Below are positions 1-8,092 of a stretch of DNA of 55,634 nt, piece by piece. This stretch comes from Sphingobium sp. (GTDB taxonomy: Bacteria; Pseudomonadota; Alphaproteobacteria; Sphingomonadales; Sphingomonadaceae): NCBI GenBank assembly GCA_013911745.1, contig JACESO010000003.1:1-55634 (forward strand). The letters are read 5' to 3'. The position numbers and the translations under genes were made by a program. How positions within the stretch are numbered: position 1 is the first letter of the stretch; each line of letters opens with the position of its first letter. Below the pieces are notes generated by a model. That model was not told the origin of the DNA, ran no database searches, and saw nothing but the letters and a program-made list of their open reading frames with translations.

Positions 1-252
1 CTCTACGCCTTGCCCGGTGACGTCTTCCCGCGCTGGATGGCCGGATCGGTCGTTGGCCTGGGCGGTCTTGCCGGGGCGGTCGGCGGGATGCTGATGGCGA
101 AGTTCGCGGGCGTGATCCTCGAAACCATCGGCAGCTACGGCCCGATCTTCGCCGTCGCCTCGGTCGCCTATCTGGTCGCGCTCGGCGTCATCCACCTTCT
201 TCTGCCCCGCTATCAGCCGGTGGCGATCACCCCTTCCGAAAGCGCCGCATGA
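1..252 (+). CDS. MFS transporter, C-terminal end (partial; probable hexuronate permease)
   Basis: The reading frame is open from base 1, so the gene begins upstream of the window and only about the last 83 residues are present. They contain two strongly hydrophobic segments (a glycine-rich one ending near LMAKFAG and a second ending near IHLLLPRY) and a short hydrophilic tail, as at the end of a major facilitator protein. Its stop overlaps the start of uxaC by four bases (ATGA at 249-252), so the two are translationally coupled. The pairing with uxaC and a uxuB-like gene suggests an ExuT-type transporter for glucuronate or galacturonate, acting in the inner membrane. The substrate is inferred only from the neighbours. 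Confidence 0.7.
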   Translation, partial: LYALPGDVFPRWMAGSVVGLGGLAGAVGGMLMAKFAGVILETIGSYGPIFAVASVAYLVALGVIHLLLPRYQPVAITPSESAA

Positions 253-1661
253 CACTGCCCCTGCGTCTACATCCCGACCGTCTGTTTCCGTCCGATCCCG
301 CGACGCGCGCGATCGCCCGTTCGCTCTACGAGACGGTGAAGCACCTGCCCATCGTCAGCCCGCACGGCCACACTGACCCGCGCTGGTTCGCCTATGACGA
401 ACCCTTCGCCAACCCCGCCGACCTGCTGATCGTGCCGGACCATTATGTGTTCCGGATGCTCTACAGCCAGGGGGTGAAGCTGGAGGAGCTGGGCGTGCCT
501 ACGGTGGACGGCAGCCCGACCGAGACAGACCCGCGCGCCATCTGGCATCGCTTCGCTGCGCATTATCCTCTGTTCCGGGGCACGCCTTCGCGCATGTGGC
601 TGGACTGGGTCTTTGCCGAGGCGTTCGGGATCGACGTGCGGCTGGATGCGACGACGGCGGATCATTATTACGACATCATCGACGCGGCGCTCAAGACCGA
701 TGCCTTCCGGCCCCGCGCGCTGTTCGAGCGTTATAATATCGAGGTGATCGCGACCACCGAGGGGCCGCTCGATCCGCTCGATCATCATCGCGCGATCCGC
801 GCCTCGGGCTGGGGCGGGCGTGTCATCACCGCCTATCGTCCCGACCCGGTGATGGACCCGGACGATCCGCGCTTCATCGACAATGTCCGGCGCTTCTGCG
901 CGATGGCGGGCGAGGAGGACAGCTATGCCGGCTATCTGCGCGCACATGAAAAGCGGCGCGCCGAATTTCGGGAGGCGGGCGCGACATCGACCGACCACGG
1001 CCATCCCAGCGCCTTCACTGCCAATCTCTCGCTCGATGAGGCGGAGGCGCTCTATGGCCGGGTGACCAGCGGGCCGGTCGACGCGAAGGATGCGGAGCTG
1101 TTCCGCGGCCATATGCTGGTGCAGATGGCGCGGATGTCTATCGAGGACGGGATGGTGATGCAGCTGCACCCCGGCGTCCACCGCAGCCATAATGACGCCG
1201 TCCGCGCGCGCTTCGGCCGCGACAAGGGCGCCGACATTCCGGTTGCGGGGGAATTCGTCCGGGCGCTCAAGCCGCTGCTCGACCTGTACGGCAATGATCC
1301 GCGCCTGACGCTGATCCTCTTCACGCTGGACGAGGATGTCTATTCGCGGGAGCTTGCCCCGCTTGCCGGCCATTATCCGGCGCTGCGGCTGGGGCCGCCC
1401 TGGTGGTTCCATGACAGTCCGGAAGGGATGCGCCGCTTTCGCGAACGGATGACAGAGACTGCCGGCTTCTACAATATGGTGGGCTTCAACGACGACACGC
1501 GCGCCTTTCTGTCGATCCCGGCGCGCCATGATGTCGCTCGCCGCATGGATTGCGCCTGGCTGGCGCAGCTGGTCGTCGAACATCGGCTGGAAGAAGATGA
1601 GGCGCATGAAGTCGCCCACGACCTTGCCTACGCCCTCGCGAAGAAAGCCTATAAGCTGTGA
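249..1661 (+). CDS. uxaC: glucuronate isomerase (uronate isomerase)
   Basis: This 470-residue protein has the usual length of UxaC, which isomerises D-glucuronate to D-fructuronate and D-galacturonate to D-tagaturonate, the first cytoplasmic step of hexuronate catabolism. The amidohydrolase-type metal motif PHGH is visible with His39 and His41, followed by the typical DPRWFAYDEPF segment. Later conserved-looking blocks include the histidine-rich MQLHPGVHRSHN stretch and the C-terminal WWFHDSPEGM. The ATG overlaps the stop of the upstream transporter by four bases, and its own TGA overlaps the GTG of the next gene by four bases (1658-1661), so the three genes form one operon. Confidence 0.93.
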   Translation: MTLPLRLHPDRLFPSDPATRAIARSLYETVKHLPIVSPHGHTDPRWFAYDEPFANPADLLIVPDHYVFRMLYSQGVKLEELGVPTVDGSPTETDPRAIWHRFAAHYPLFRGTPSRMWLDWVFAEAFGIDVRLDATTADHYYDIIDAALKTDAFRPRALFERYNIEVIATTEGPLDPLDHHRAIRASGWGGRVITAYRPDPVMDPDDPRFIDNVRRFCAMAGEEDSYAGYLRAHEKRRAEFREAGATSTDHGHPSAFTANLSLDEAEALYGRVTSGPVDAKDAELFRGHMLVQMARMSIEDGMVMQLHPGVHRSHNDAVRARFGRDKGADIPVAGEFVRALKPLLDLYGNDPRLTLILFTLDEDVYSRELAPLAGHYPALRLGPPWWFHDSPEGMRRFRERMTETAGFYNMVGFNDDTRAFLSIPARHDVARRMDCAWLAQLVVEHRLEEDEAHEVAHDLAYALAKKAYKL

Positions 1662-3142
1662 AGAGACTATCGTCCGCCGCGCTGGCGGATCTGCCCGGCG
1701 ACGTGATCCGCCCGGCCTATGATCGTGTCGCCGTCCGCTGCGGGGTCGTGCATATCGGCATCGGGGCATTCCATCGCGCGCATCAGGCGGTGTTCTTCGA
1801 CGACGCGCTGAACGGGGGCGACCTGCGCTGGGGCATCGTCGCCGCTTCGCTGCGCTCGCCGGCCGTGCGTGACCAGATGGAGCCGCAGGACGGCCTCTAC
1901 ACCATGCTGGTGCGTGACGGCGCGGCGGAGCAGGCGCGCGTCATCGGCGCTGTCCAGCGGGTCATCGTCGCGCCGGAAGAACCGCAGGCGCTGATCGAGG
2001 CGATGGCGTCGCCCGACACGCATATCGTCACGCTGACCATCACGGAAAAAGGCTACAAGCTCGATCCCGCGACCGGCGCGTTGATGGAGGAGGACGTGCA
2101 GCTGGCGGCCGACATCCTGTCGCTGGAGCGGCCGCAGACCGCGCCCGGCTTCATCGTCGCCGCGCTGGCGCGCCGGCGGGAAGCTGGCCTGCCGCCCTTT
2201 ACCGCGATCAGCTGCGACAATCTGCCGCATAATGGCGCGCGGTTGCGGGATGCCGTGATCGCGCTCGCCGGCCGGCATGACCCGGGGCTGGCGGACTGGA
2301 TCGCGGCGGAGGGGGCCTTCCCGCAGACGATGGTGGACCGCATCGTGCCCGCCACCACGGCGGCCGATGTCGCGGCTCTTTCGGCGCGGCTTGGCGTCGA
2401 GGATCGGGCGATGGTCAAGACCGAGCCCTTCCGCCAGTGGGTGATCGAGGATCGTTTTTGCGGCCCGCGCCCTGATTTCGGGGAGGGCGTGCAGCTGACG
2501 CGCGATGTCGCGCCTTGGGAGGAAGCGAAGCTGCGGCTGCTGAACGGCGCGCACAGCGGCATCGCCTATCTGGGGGGGCTGGCCGGGATCGACCATGTGC
2601 ATGAGGTTCTGGCGCTGCCGGATGCGCGCCATTTCGTGGAAGCCCTGTGGGATGAGTCGGAAACGACGCTCTCGCCGCCCCCCGGCCTGAATGTCGCGAC
2701 CTATCGTCGCGCGCTGATGGCGCGGTTCGACAATCCGACGCTCGCCCACCGGACGCGGCAGATCGCCATGGATGGGTCGCAGAAGCTGCCCCAGCGCCTG
2801 CTCGCGCCGGTCGCCGCGCGGATCGCAAGAGGGCAGGAGGCGGATGCGTTGTCCCTGGCGGTGGCGGCATGGATCCGATGGCAGGCGGGAGTCGATGACG
2901 CGGGGGCGGCCCATGCGGTGGACGATCCGCTGGCCGGCGAGATCGCGGTCTTGCTGTCGGACGCCAAGACGGCTGCGCAGCGAGTCGACATGATACTGGG
3001 TTTCGGTCTGGTCGTGCCGGCGGACCTCAGGGCGAGCAAGCATCTGCAACTGTCGCTGGTGCGCTGGCTGACCGCGCTGGAAGAGCGCGGCGCGCTCGCC
3101 GCCCTGCGTGAACTGCGACATTCCGGTCACAAAAAGATGTAA
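1658..3142 (+). CDS. uxuB: mannitol dehydrogenase family protein, probable D-mannonate oxidoreductase (fructuronate reductase)
   Basis: This 494-residue protein belongs to the polyol-specific long-chain dehydrogenase family. The N-terminal nucleotide-binding region contains VHIGIGAFHRAHQAVF, and the middle contains MVKTEPFRQWVIEDRF and KLRLLNGAHSG, where the family's catalytic lysine and its partners lie. Next to uxaC the most likely reaction is NAD-dependent interconversion of D-fructuronate and D-mannonate (UxuB). A tagaturonate reductase or a mannitol-type dehydrogenase remains possible. Translation starts at a GTG coupled to the uxaC stop. The TAA stop lies inside a short palindrome that may be an operator for the next gene. 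Confidence 0.85.
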   Translation: MKRLSSAALADLPGDVIRPAYDRVAVRCGVVHIGIGAFHRAHQAVFFDDALNGGDLRWGIVAASLRSPAVRDQMEPQDGLYTMLVRDGAAEQARVIGAVQRVIVAPEEPQALIEAMASPDTHIVTLTITEKGYKLDPATGALMEEDVQLAADILSLERPQTAPGFIVAALARRREAGLPPFTAISCDNLPHNGARLRDAVIALAGRHDPGLADWIAAEGAFPQTMVDRIVPATTAADVAALSARLGVEDRAMVKTEPFRQWVIEDRFCGPRPDFGEGVQLTRDVAPWEEAKLRLLNGAHSGIAYLGGLAGIDHVHEVLALPDARHFVEALWDESETTLSPPPGLNVATYRRALMARFDNPTLAHRTRQIAMDGSQKLPQRLLAPVAARIARGQEADALSLAVAAWIRWQAGVDDAGAAHAVDDPLAGEIAVLLSDAKTAAQRVDMILGFGLVVPADLRASKHLQLSLVRWLTALEERGALAALRELRHSGHKKM

Positions 3143-3148
3143 CGTTAC
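3139..3148. promoter_or_regulatory. palindrome GTAACGTTAC, LacI-type operator candidate
   Basis: A perfect 10-base palindrome with a central CG spans the uxuB stop codon. The form TGnTAACGTTAnCA is typical of operators for LacI-family regulators of carbohydrate genes. It sits about 120 bases upstream of the TonB receptor start and pairs with a second palindrome at 3203-3216. No LacI gene is in the window, so the regulator is inferred. Confidence 0.4.
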
Positions 3149-3202
3149 CATTTATCTTCTGGTGATATTGACAGCATAAAACCGCTCGCTATTAGGCAAA
3201 AC

Positions 3203-3216
3203 TGATAGCGCTAACA
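3203..3216. promoter_or_regulatory. palindrome TGATAGCGCTAACA, LacI-type operator candidate
   Basis: This 14-base sequence is palindromic except for one pair (TGATAGCGCTAACA against TGTTAGCGCTATCA) and has the central CG and TG...CA ends of LacI-family operators. It lies 49 bases before the receptor ATG, where a repressor could block transcription. Confidence 0.45.
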
Positions 3217-3265
3217 GTCGGCTTGCAAACAGGCCATGGGCGCTAGGTTCGGAGAGGGTTTTCTC

Positions 3266-6184
3266 ATGTCTGCTCATATTCACGCTTTTCGCGCTGCGCT
3301 TTTCGCAGCTTCCGCCGTCGGCTCGCTGACCCTGGCATCCGTCGCCTTTGCGCAGGACGCCGCCGCGCCGCAGGACGCCGCGCCGCAGGCCGCGCCTGCC
3401 GATGATGTCGCCGAGATCGTCGTGACCGGCATTCGCGGATCGCTGCAAAGCGCGACCAACGCCAAGAAGAATGCCGTCGCGTTCGGCGATGCCATCTTCG
3501 CCGAAGATATCGGCAAGCTGCCCGCCACCAACCTCGCTGAAACGCTGAACCGCATGCCGGGCGTCCGCCTGAACCGCGACATCACCGGCGAAGGCACGCA
3601 GGTCGCGATCCGCGGCCTTGGACCCAGCTTCTCGAAGGTGCTGCTGAACGGATCGCAGATCGCGGTCGCTTCGGACGGCGGCACGACGGGCGGTAGCGGC
3701 GACAACCGCCAGGTCGACCTGGACTTCTTCCCGTCCGAACTCTTCACCCGGCTGGACCTTGCCAAGTCGGCGACCGCTTCGACCATCGAAGGTGGCATCG
3801 CGGGCACGGTCAACCTACGTAACGCGCGGCCGTTCGACAAGCCGGGCACCCATGTCACCGTGGTGGCGCAGGGCCAATATACCGACAGCAATGACAAGGT
3901 CAGCCCGCGCGGTGCGCTGGTCGCCAGCCACACCACCGACACGTTCGGCATCCTGCTGGGCGTGGCGGGCGTGAAGACGAAGACCCGCGTCGACGGCTTC
4001 GATACGGTCGGCTGGACCGACGGCAATCTGGGCGTCGGTGATCCGGGCGGCAACAACTTCACCTGGGCCTCGGTCGTACCGCGCAACACCGGCCATGGCC
4101 TGGTCGCCGGGCAGCCGGTCGACGTCGTCGCGACGTCGGGCCTGACCCGCGACCAGCTCAGCACCGCGCTGATCCCGCGCCTCGCCCGCAACGCGCTGAC
4201 CACCGGCGACCGCTCGCGCATCTCCGCTCTGGCCTCGCTCGAATGGCGCCCCAGTGATGAGCTGCACTTCGCGATCGACGGCATCTGGGCCAAGTCCACG
4301 CGCGACTTCACCCGCGTCAACATGAACTGGCAGGTCCGCAACTCCGGTCCGGGCACCAGCCCGCAGTCGACCGGCGGCATGATCCCGATCGACCTGACCG
4401 TGGACGAGAACAATGTCGTCACCAGCGGCACCTTCGCCAACTCCTCCTTCTTCCTGGAGGCGAGCCGCTTCAAGCAGACGACGCATTTCTGGAACATCAA
4501 CCCCAGCGTGACGTGGCAGCCGACCGACAAGCTGACGGTCGTCGCCAACCTCAACATGTCCAAGAGCCGCTTCTTCCGCGAGCAGCCGACCTGGGCGTTC
4601 CAGACCACGCCACAGTCGGGCGTCGACGTCTATTATGACAATACGAACGGCTATTATCCGCAGATCACGACCAATATCGACCTGAACAGCCCGCAGGCCG
4701 GGTGGCAATGGTATCGCCAGAACGTCCAGAACGTCCGCCGCCGCACGGAGACGCAGGGCGCGCATCTGGACCTGACCTATGGCGACGAATATCTGAACGT
4801 GAAGCTGGGCGGCGCCTATGACCGCGCCAAGCGGAGCGTGCGCGCCTACGACAACAGCACCGCCTATCAGAACACCGTGTGCGGCGCGAACTGCGCCGGG
4901 CTGACCGGGTCCATCACCAACGCGCAGATCCCGCAATATCTGCTGCCGTTCCCGGTGAACAACTTCGGCCATCTCGCGAACCGCAACGTCGGCTACACCG
5001 CCTATGTCGTGCCCGATTTCCAGAAGATCATCGACGCGACCAACTATGAGCAGTTCCGCGACAATGCACCCGAAGCGCGCGGCGCGGTTACCGGCGGCGC
5101 GACCGGCGACGTCGATGAAAAGGTGTGGGGCGCCTATTTCGAGATCAACGGCAGGACGACCTTCCTTGGCCGTGACCTGGATGTGAATGCCGGCATGCGC
5201 TATGCGCGTACCCGGCAGAATGTTCTTGGTCCGAGCCAGGTCGGCCAGACCATCGTCAACATCTCCGCCGATTCCACCTACGAGAATTTCCTGCCCGCTC
5301 TGAACGTGACGTGGAGCGCGATGGACAATCTGAAGCTGCGCTTCTCCGCATCGCGGACGATGACGCGGCCGGAAGCGGGCAACATCCTGCCCGGCATCAC
5401 CTTCTCCGACCCATCGGCGCTCGAAGCTACGGCGGGCAATCCCGGCCTCAAGCCGTTCACGTCGAACAATTTCGATATCGGTGGCGAATATTATACTGGC
5501 GGCATCGGCTATGTCGGTCTGACGGCGTTCCAGAAGAAGGTGAATGGATTTACGCAAAACCAACTCAGCACCGCTACGTTCGGCTCCCTGAATATTCCGT
5601 TCGAAAGCCTGCAATCGACGCAACAGGGCGCGCTGCGCGACCGGTCTTTGCGTACAGGCGTTGCGATCGAAGACCTGCCGATCAACCTGAACCGGCCGGT
5701 GAACCTGGACGCTATCCGACTTCGTGGACTTGAAGCGACCTGGGTGCAGCCGCTCGATTTCCTTGTGAAGGGCTTCGGCTTCTCGGCCAACGGCACATAC
5801 ATCAAGCAGTCGTCCAATTCGTTCGTGAACGGCGTCAAGCTGATCGCGACGGGTGTTCCGAAATGGTCGTACAATCTCCAGGGCTTCTACGAAGATCATG
5901 GCTTGTCGGTCAGCCTGAACTATGTGTGGAACGACAAGGCGGTGACGAGCGGGCCGGGGCAGAACGGCATTTCGACGGCGCGCCTGGGGAGCGATTCGCG
6001 CGGTCAGCTCGACCTGTCGGCCGGCTATCAGCTGCCCTTCTTCAACAAGGCGCTGCGCCTGACGGTGGACGTGCTCAACATCACCAACGAGCCGATCCGC
6101 AGCACATTTGCTTACGACAACGCGCCTTATTCGATCTTCTACCCCGGCCGCCAGGTTCTGGCCGGCGTCCGGGCGAACTTCTGA
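3266..6184 (+). CDS. TonB-dependent outer-membrane receptor (Xanthomonas type)
   Basis: I choose the ATG at 3266 because GGAGAG lies ten bases upstream; an in-frame ATG at 3236 has no such site. The 972-residue protein starts with a signal peptide (hydrophobic to about residue 25, cleavage near AFAQ) and an Ala/Pro-rich linker. A TonB-box-like AEIVVTG and the plug domain follow (DIGKLPATNLAETLNRMPGV, then the RGLG block), then the beta-barrel with repeated Tyr/Asn/Asp strand patterns and the terminal Phe expected of outer-membrane barrels. The plug pattern matches the TIGR01782 class, which is often tied to plant glycan uptake. The uronate genes just upstream suggest a uronic-acid-containing oligosaccharide. 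A strong hairpin terminator follows. Confidence 0.93.
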   Translation: MSAHIHAFRAALFAASAVGSLTLASVAFAQDAAAPQDAAPQAAPADDVAEIVVTGIRGSLQSATNAKKNAVAFGDAIFAEDIGKLPATNLAETLNRMPGVRLNRDITGEGTQVAIRGLGPSFSKVLLNGSQIAVASDGGTTGGSGDNRQVDLDFFPSELFTRLDLAKSATASTIEGGIAGTVNLRNARPFDKPGTHVTVVAQGQYTDSNDKVSPRGALVASHTTDTFGILLGVAGVKTKTRVDGFDTVGWTDGNLGVGDPGGNNFTWASVVPRNTGHGLVAGQPVDVVATSGLTRDQLSTALIPRLARNALTTGDRSRISALASLEWRPSDELHFAIDGIWAKSTRDFTRVNMNWQVRNSGPGTSPQSTGGMIPIDLTVDENNVVTSGTFANSSFFLEASRFKQTTHFWNINPSVTWQPTDKLTVVANLNMSKSRFFREQPTWAFQTTPQSGVDVYYDNTNGYYPQITTNIDLNSPQAGWQWYRQNVQNVRRRTETQGAHLDLTYGDEYLNVKLGGAYDRAKRSVRAYDNSTAYQNTVCGANCAGLTGSITNAQIPQYLLPFPVNNFGHLANRNVGYTAYVVPDFQKIIDATNYEQFRDNAPEARGAVTGGATGDVDEKVWGAYFEINGRTTFLGRDLDVNAGMRYARTRQNVLGPSQVGQTIVNISADSTYENFLPALNVTWSAMDNLKLRFSASRTMTRPEAGNILPGITFSDPSALEATAGNPGLKPFTSNNFDIGGEYYTGGIGYVGLTAFQKKVNGFTQNQLSTATFGSLNIPFESLQSTQQGALRDRSLRTGVAIEDLPINLNRPVNLDAIRLRGLEATWVQPLDFLVKGFGFSANGTYIKQSSNSFVNGVKLIATGVPKWSYNLQGFYEDHGLSVSLNYVWNDKAVTSGPGQNGISTARLGSDSRGQLDLSAGYQLPFFNKALRLTVDVLNITNEPIRSTFAYDNAPYSIFYPGRQVLAGVRANF

Positions 6185-6205
6185 TCCTCCCCCAAGGACA
6201 CCTCG

Positions 6206-6236
6206 AGGGCCGGCCGCAACGCCGGCCCTTTTTCTT
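6206..6236 (+). terminator. rho-independent terminator after the TonB receptor
   Basis: A GGGCCGGC stem (6207-6214) pairs perfectly with GCCGGCCC (6221-6228) around a six-base loop, is extended by an A-T pair, and is followed by a run of T. It begins about 20 bases after the receptor stop. Confidence 0.85.
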
Positions 6237-6258
6237 TCTGGACAATTGTTTCCGTTAA

Positions 6259-6278
6259 GGCTGAGCCTGTCGAAGCCC
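6259..6278. repeat. short intergenic repeat-like element (GGCTGAGCCTGTCGAAGCC type)
   Basis: The sequence around 6259-6278 resembles a short element (GGCTGAGC(C/T)TGTCGAAGCC) that I recall as scattered between genes in sphingomonad genomes. It has partial dyad symmetry (GGCT...AGCC). It lies just upstream of the GDSL hydrolase gene. I see only this one copy in the window, so the repeat status rests on memory of other genomes. Confidence 0.35.
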
Positions 6279-6298
6279 CTTTATGCTCGGGAGCCGAA

Positions 6299-7522
6299 AT
6301 GCGATCGCTGTTCTTGCTGCCTTTGGCCCTCATCGCCGCCTCGCCCGTGCAGGCGAAGCAATGCGCCCCCGCCTGGGTCGCCGCCTGGGCCTCTGCGCAG
6401 TACAAGCCGGTCAACGACGCCGTGCTGCCGCCCGGCACGCTTGAGGACCAGACGCTGCGCCAGATCGTTCGCCCTTCGGTATCGGGCGATCGACTGCGCG
6501 TGCGCGTGTCCAATCTCGCCGGCACCCAGGCTTTGCGGATCGCCGGTGTCAGTATCGCGCGGGCGCTGGGCAGCGGATCGCCCGCGATCGATCCGGCCAG
6601 CATCACCGCGCTCCGTTTCGATGGCCGGGCGGATGTGGTCGTGCCGCCGGGGGCGGACTATCTCTCCGATCCGGTCACGCTGAAGGTCGCGGCGCTGGAA
6701 AATATCGCCGTCTCGATCCGCTATGACAGGGAGCCGGAGCAGACATCGCATCCGGGGTCGCGCGCGACATCCTGGCACTTGCCGGGCGATCATCTGGCCG
6801 ATGCCAGGATGGCGGGCGCGGCGCATTTCGACCACTGGTTCCACCTAGCCGCGCTGGAGGTGGAGCGCTGCGCGCCGCCCCGCATGATCGTCGCGCTTGG
6901 CGATTCCATCACCGACGGGCGTGGCTCCACGACCAATGGCAACGACCGCTGGACGGACCGGCTGGCGGAGCGGCTGCAGGCCGATGCCAGGCACCGGGAC
7001 ATCGCCGTGGTCAATCAGGGGATCGGCGGCAACCGCTTGCTGGACGATGGCCTTGGCCCCAGCGCACTGGCGCGGCTGGACCGCGACGTGCTGGCGCAAC
7101 CGGGCGTCACCCACCTCATCCTGCTGGAGGGCGTCAACGATCTCGGCACGCTGACTCGCGAGGCCCCCGTGAGCAGGGCGGCGCATGAGGCGCATGTCGC
7201 CCGCATCATCGGCGCGTACCGGCAGATCGTGGCAAAGGCCCATGGCAAGGGGATCAAGGCGATCGGCGCGACGATCCTGCCCTATGGCGCCAACGACTAT
7301 TATCATCCCGATGCCCAGAATGAGGCGGACCGGCAGGCGGTGAACGCGTGGATCAGGGCGCCCGGCCATTTCGACGGGGTGATCGATTTCGACCGGGCGA
7401 TGCGGGATCCGACGCATCCCGACCGGTTGCGCCCGGCCTATGATGTGGGCGACGGGCTCCATCCCTCGCCCGCGGGGTACAGGGCGATGGGCGGCGCGAT
7501 TCCGCTCAGCCTTTTCGACTGA
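6299..7522 (+). CDS. secreted SGNH/GDSL hydrolase (esterase)
   Basis: The 407-residue protein begins with a short signal peptide (about residues 1-19, ending VQAK). A beta-rich N-terminal domain follows (RVRVSNLAG, then SDPVTLKV), as seen in two-domain GDSL esterases. The catalytic SGNH blocks are all present: GDSITDG with the nucleophile Ser, the Gly block NQGIGGNR, the Asn block EGVNDLG, and the Asp-His block DGLHPSPAGY. Such enzymes remove acetyl or other acyl groups from polysaccharides or act as lipases in the periplasm. Following a uronate operon and a TonB receptor, deacetylation of an acetylated uronic-acid glycan is plausible but inferred. Its 3' end overlaps the convergent Lrp gene by 17 bases. 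Confidence 0.85.
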   Translation: MRSLFLLPLALIAASPVQAKQCAPAWVAAWASAQYKPVNDAVLPPGTLEDQTLRQIVRPSVSGDRLRVRVSNLAGTQALRIAGVSIARALGSGSPAIDPASITALRFDGRADVVVPPGADYLSDPVTLKVAALENIAVSIRYDREPEQTSHPGSRATSWHLPGDHLADARMAGAAHFDHWFHLAALEVERCAPPRMIVALGDSITDGRGSTTNGNDRWTDRLAERLQADARHRDIAVVNQGIGGNRLLDDGLGPSALARLDRDVLAQPGVTHLILLEGVNDLGTLTREAPVSRAAHEAHVARIIGAYRQIVAKAHGKGIKAIGATILPYGANDYYHPDAQNEADRQAVNAWIRAPGHFDGVIDFDRAMRDPTHPDRLRPAYDVGDGLHPSPAGYRAMGGAIPLSLFD

Positions 7523-7997
7523 CCCGCCGGCTTCCGGCCTCCAGCACCGTTTCCATCGCGACGAAGGTGGATGTGCTGGCGACATGGGGCAGGGCGCTGA
7601 TCTTTTCGCCCAGCACGGCGCGGTAGCGGCGGATGTCGGCCGTCCGCACCTTCAGCAGATAGTCGAAATTGCTCGCCAGCATGTGGCATTCCTCGACTTC
7701 GGGGATGCGCCGTACCGCAGCGTTGAATTCGTTCAGGGCCTTCTCGCGCGTGTCGCTGAGCTTCACTTCGGTGAAGGCGACATGGTCCATGCCGAGCTTC
7801 GCCGGATCCACGATCGCGCGGAAGCCCCGGATGACGCCGCTGTCCTGCAAACGCCGCAGCCGCACCTGGCAGGGGGTCTTGGACAGGCCAACCGCCGCTG
7901 CCAGATCGGTCACGGTCATTCGTCCATCTTCCACCACAGCGGCGACGATGCGGCGGTCATGATCGTCCAATTCGACCTGAGGGGACTCATTCTTCAT
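7506..7997 (-). CDS. Lrp/AsnC family transcriptional regulator (putative putA regulator)
   Basis: The protein has 163 residues, the standard size for Lrp/AsnC regulators. Residues about 10-60 form a winged helix-turn-helix (LDDHDRRIVAAVVEDGRMTVTD-type start, then VGLSKTPCQVRLRRL). Residues about 75-150 form the alpha/beta RAM ligand-binding domain, including EVEECHMLASNFDYLLKV. It is divergent from putA across a 95-base gap. In many alphaproteobacteria an Lrp protein (PutR) activates putA in response to proline. That role is very likely here because this PutA lacks its own DNA-binding domain. The assignment of proline as ligand is inferred. Confidence 0.88.
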   Translation of the reverse strand: MKNESPQVELDDHDRRIVAAVVEDGRMTVTDLAAAVGLSKTPCQVRLRRLQDSGVIRGFRAIVDPAKLGMDHVAFTEVKLSDTREKALNEFNAAVRRIPEVEECHMLASNFDYLLKVRTADIRRYRAVLGEKISALPHVASTSTFVAMETVLEAGSRRVSRKG

Positions 7998-8092
7998 CCC
8001 ATTCGCCTATCATGGCCGCTTAAATAAGTCATTCCGTCTCGTTCATGCTCTCCTAAAAGTCGGAACCACTTCGGCCTTTTTGCTATGTTCCC

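Noticed and set aside
267-1769. 500-codon open frame on the minus strand
   Set aside because: It is the mirror of uxaC, very rich in Arg and with no domain pattern; uxaC on the plus strand has clear motifs.
3815-5899. 694-codon open frame antisense to the TonB receptor
   Set aside because: Shadow frame; the receptor on the other strand is unambiguous.
8062-8092. GGAAC upstream of putA as an EcfG promoter
   Set aside because: The only TGTT lies 20 bases away, outside the 16-17 base spacing; proline genes are more likely controlled by the divergent Lrp protein.
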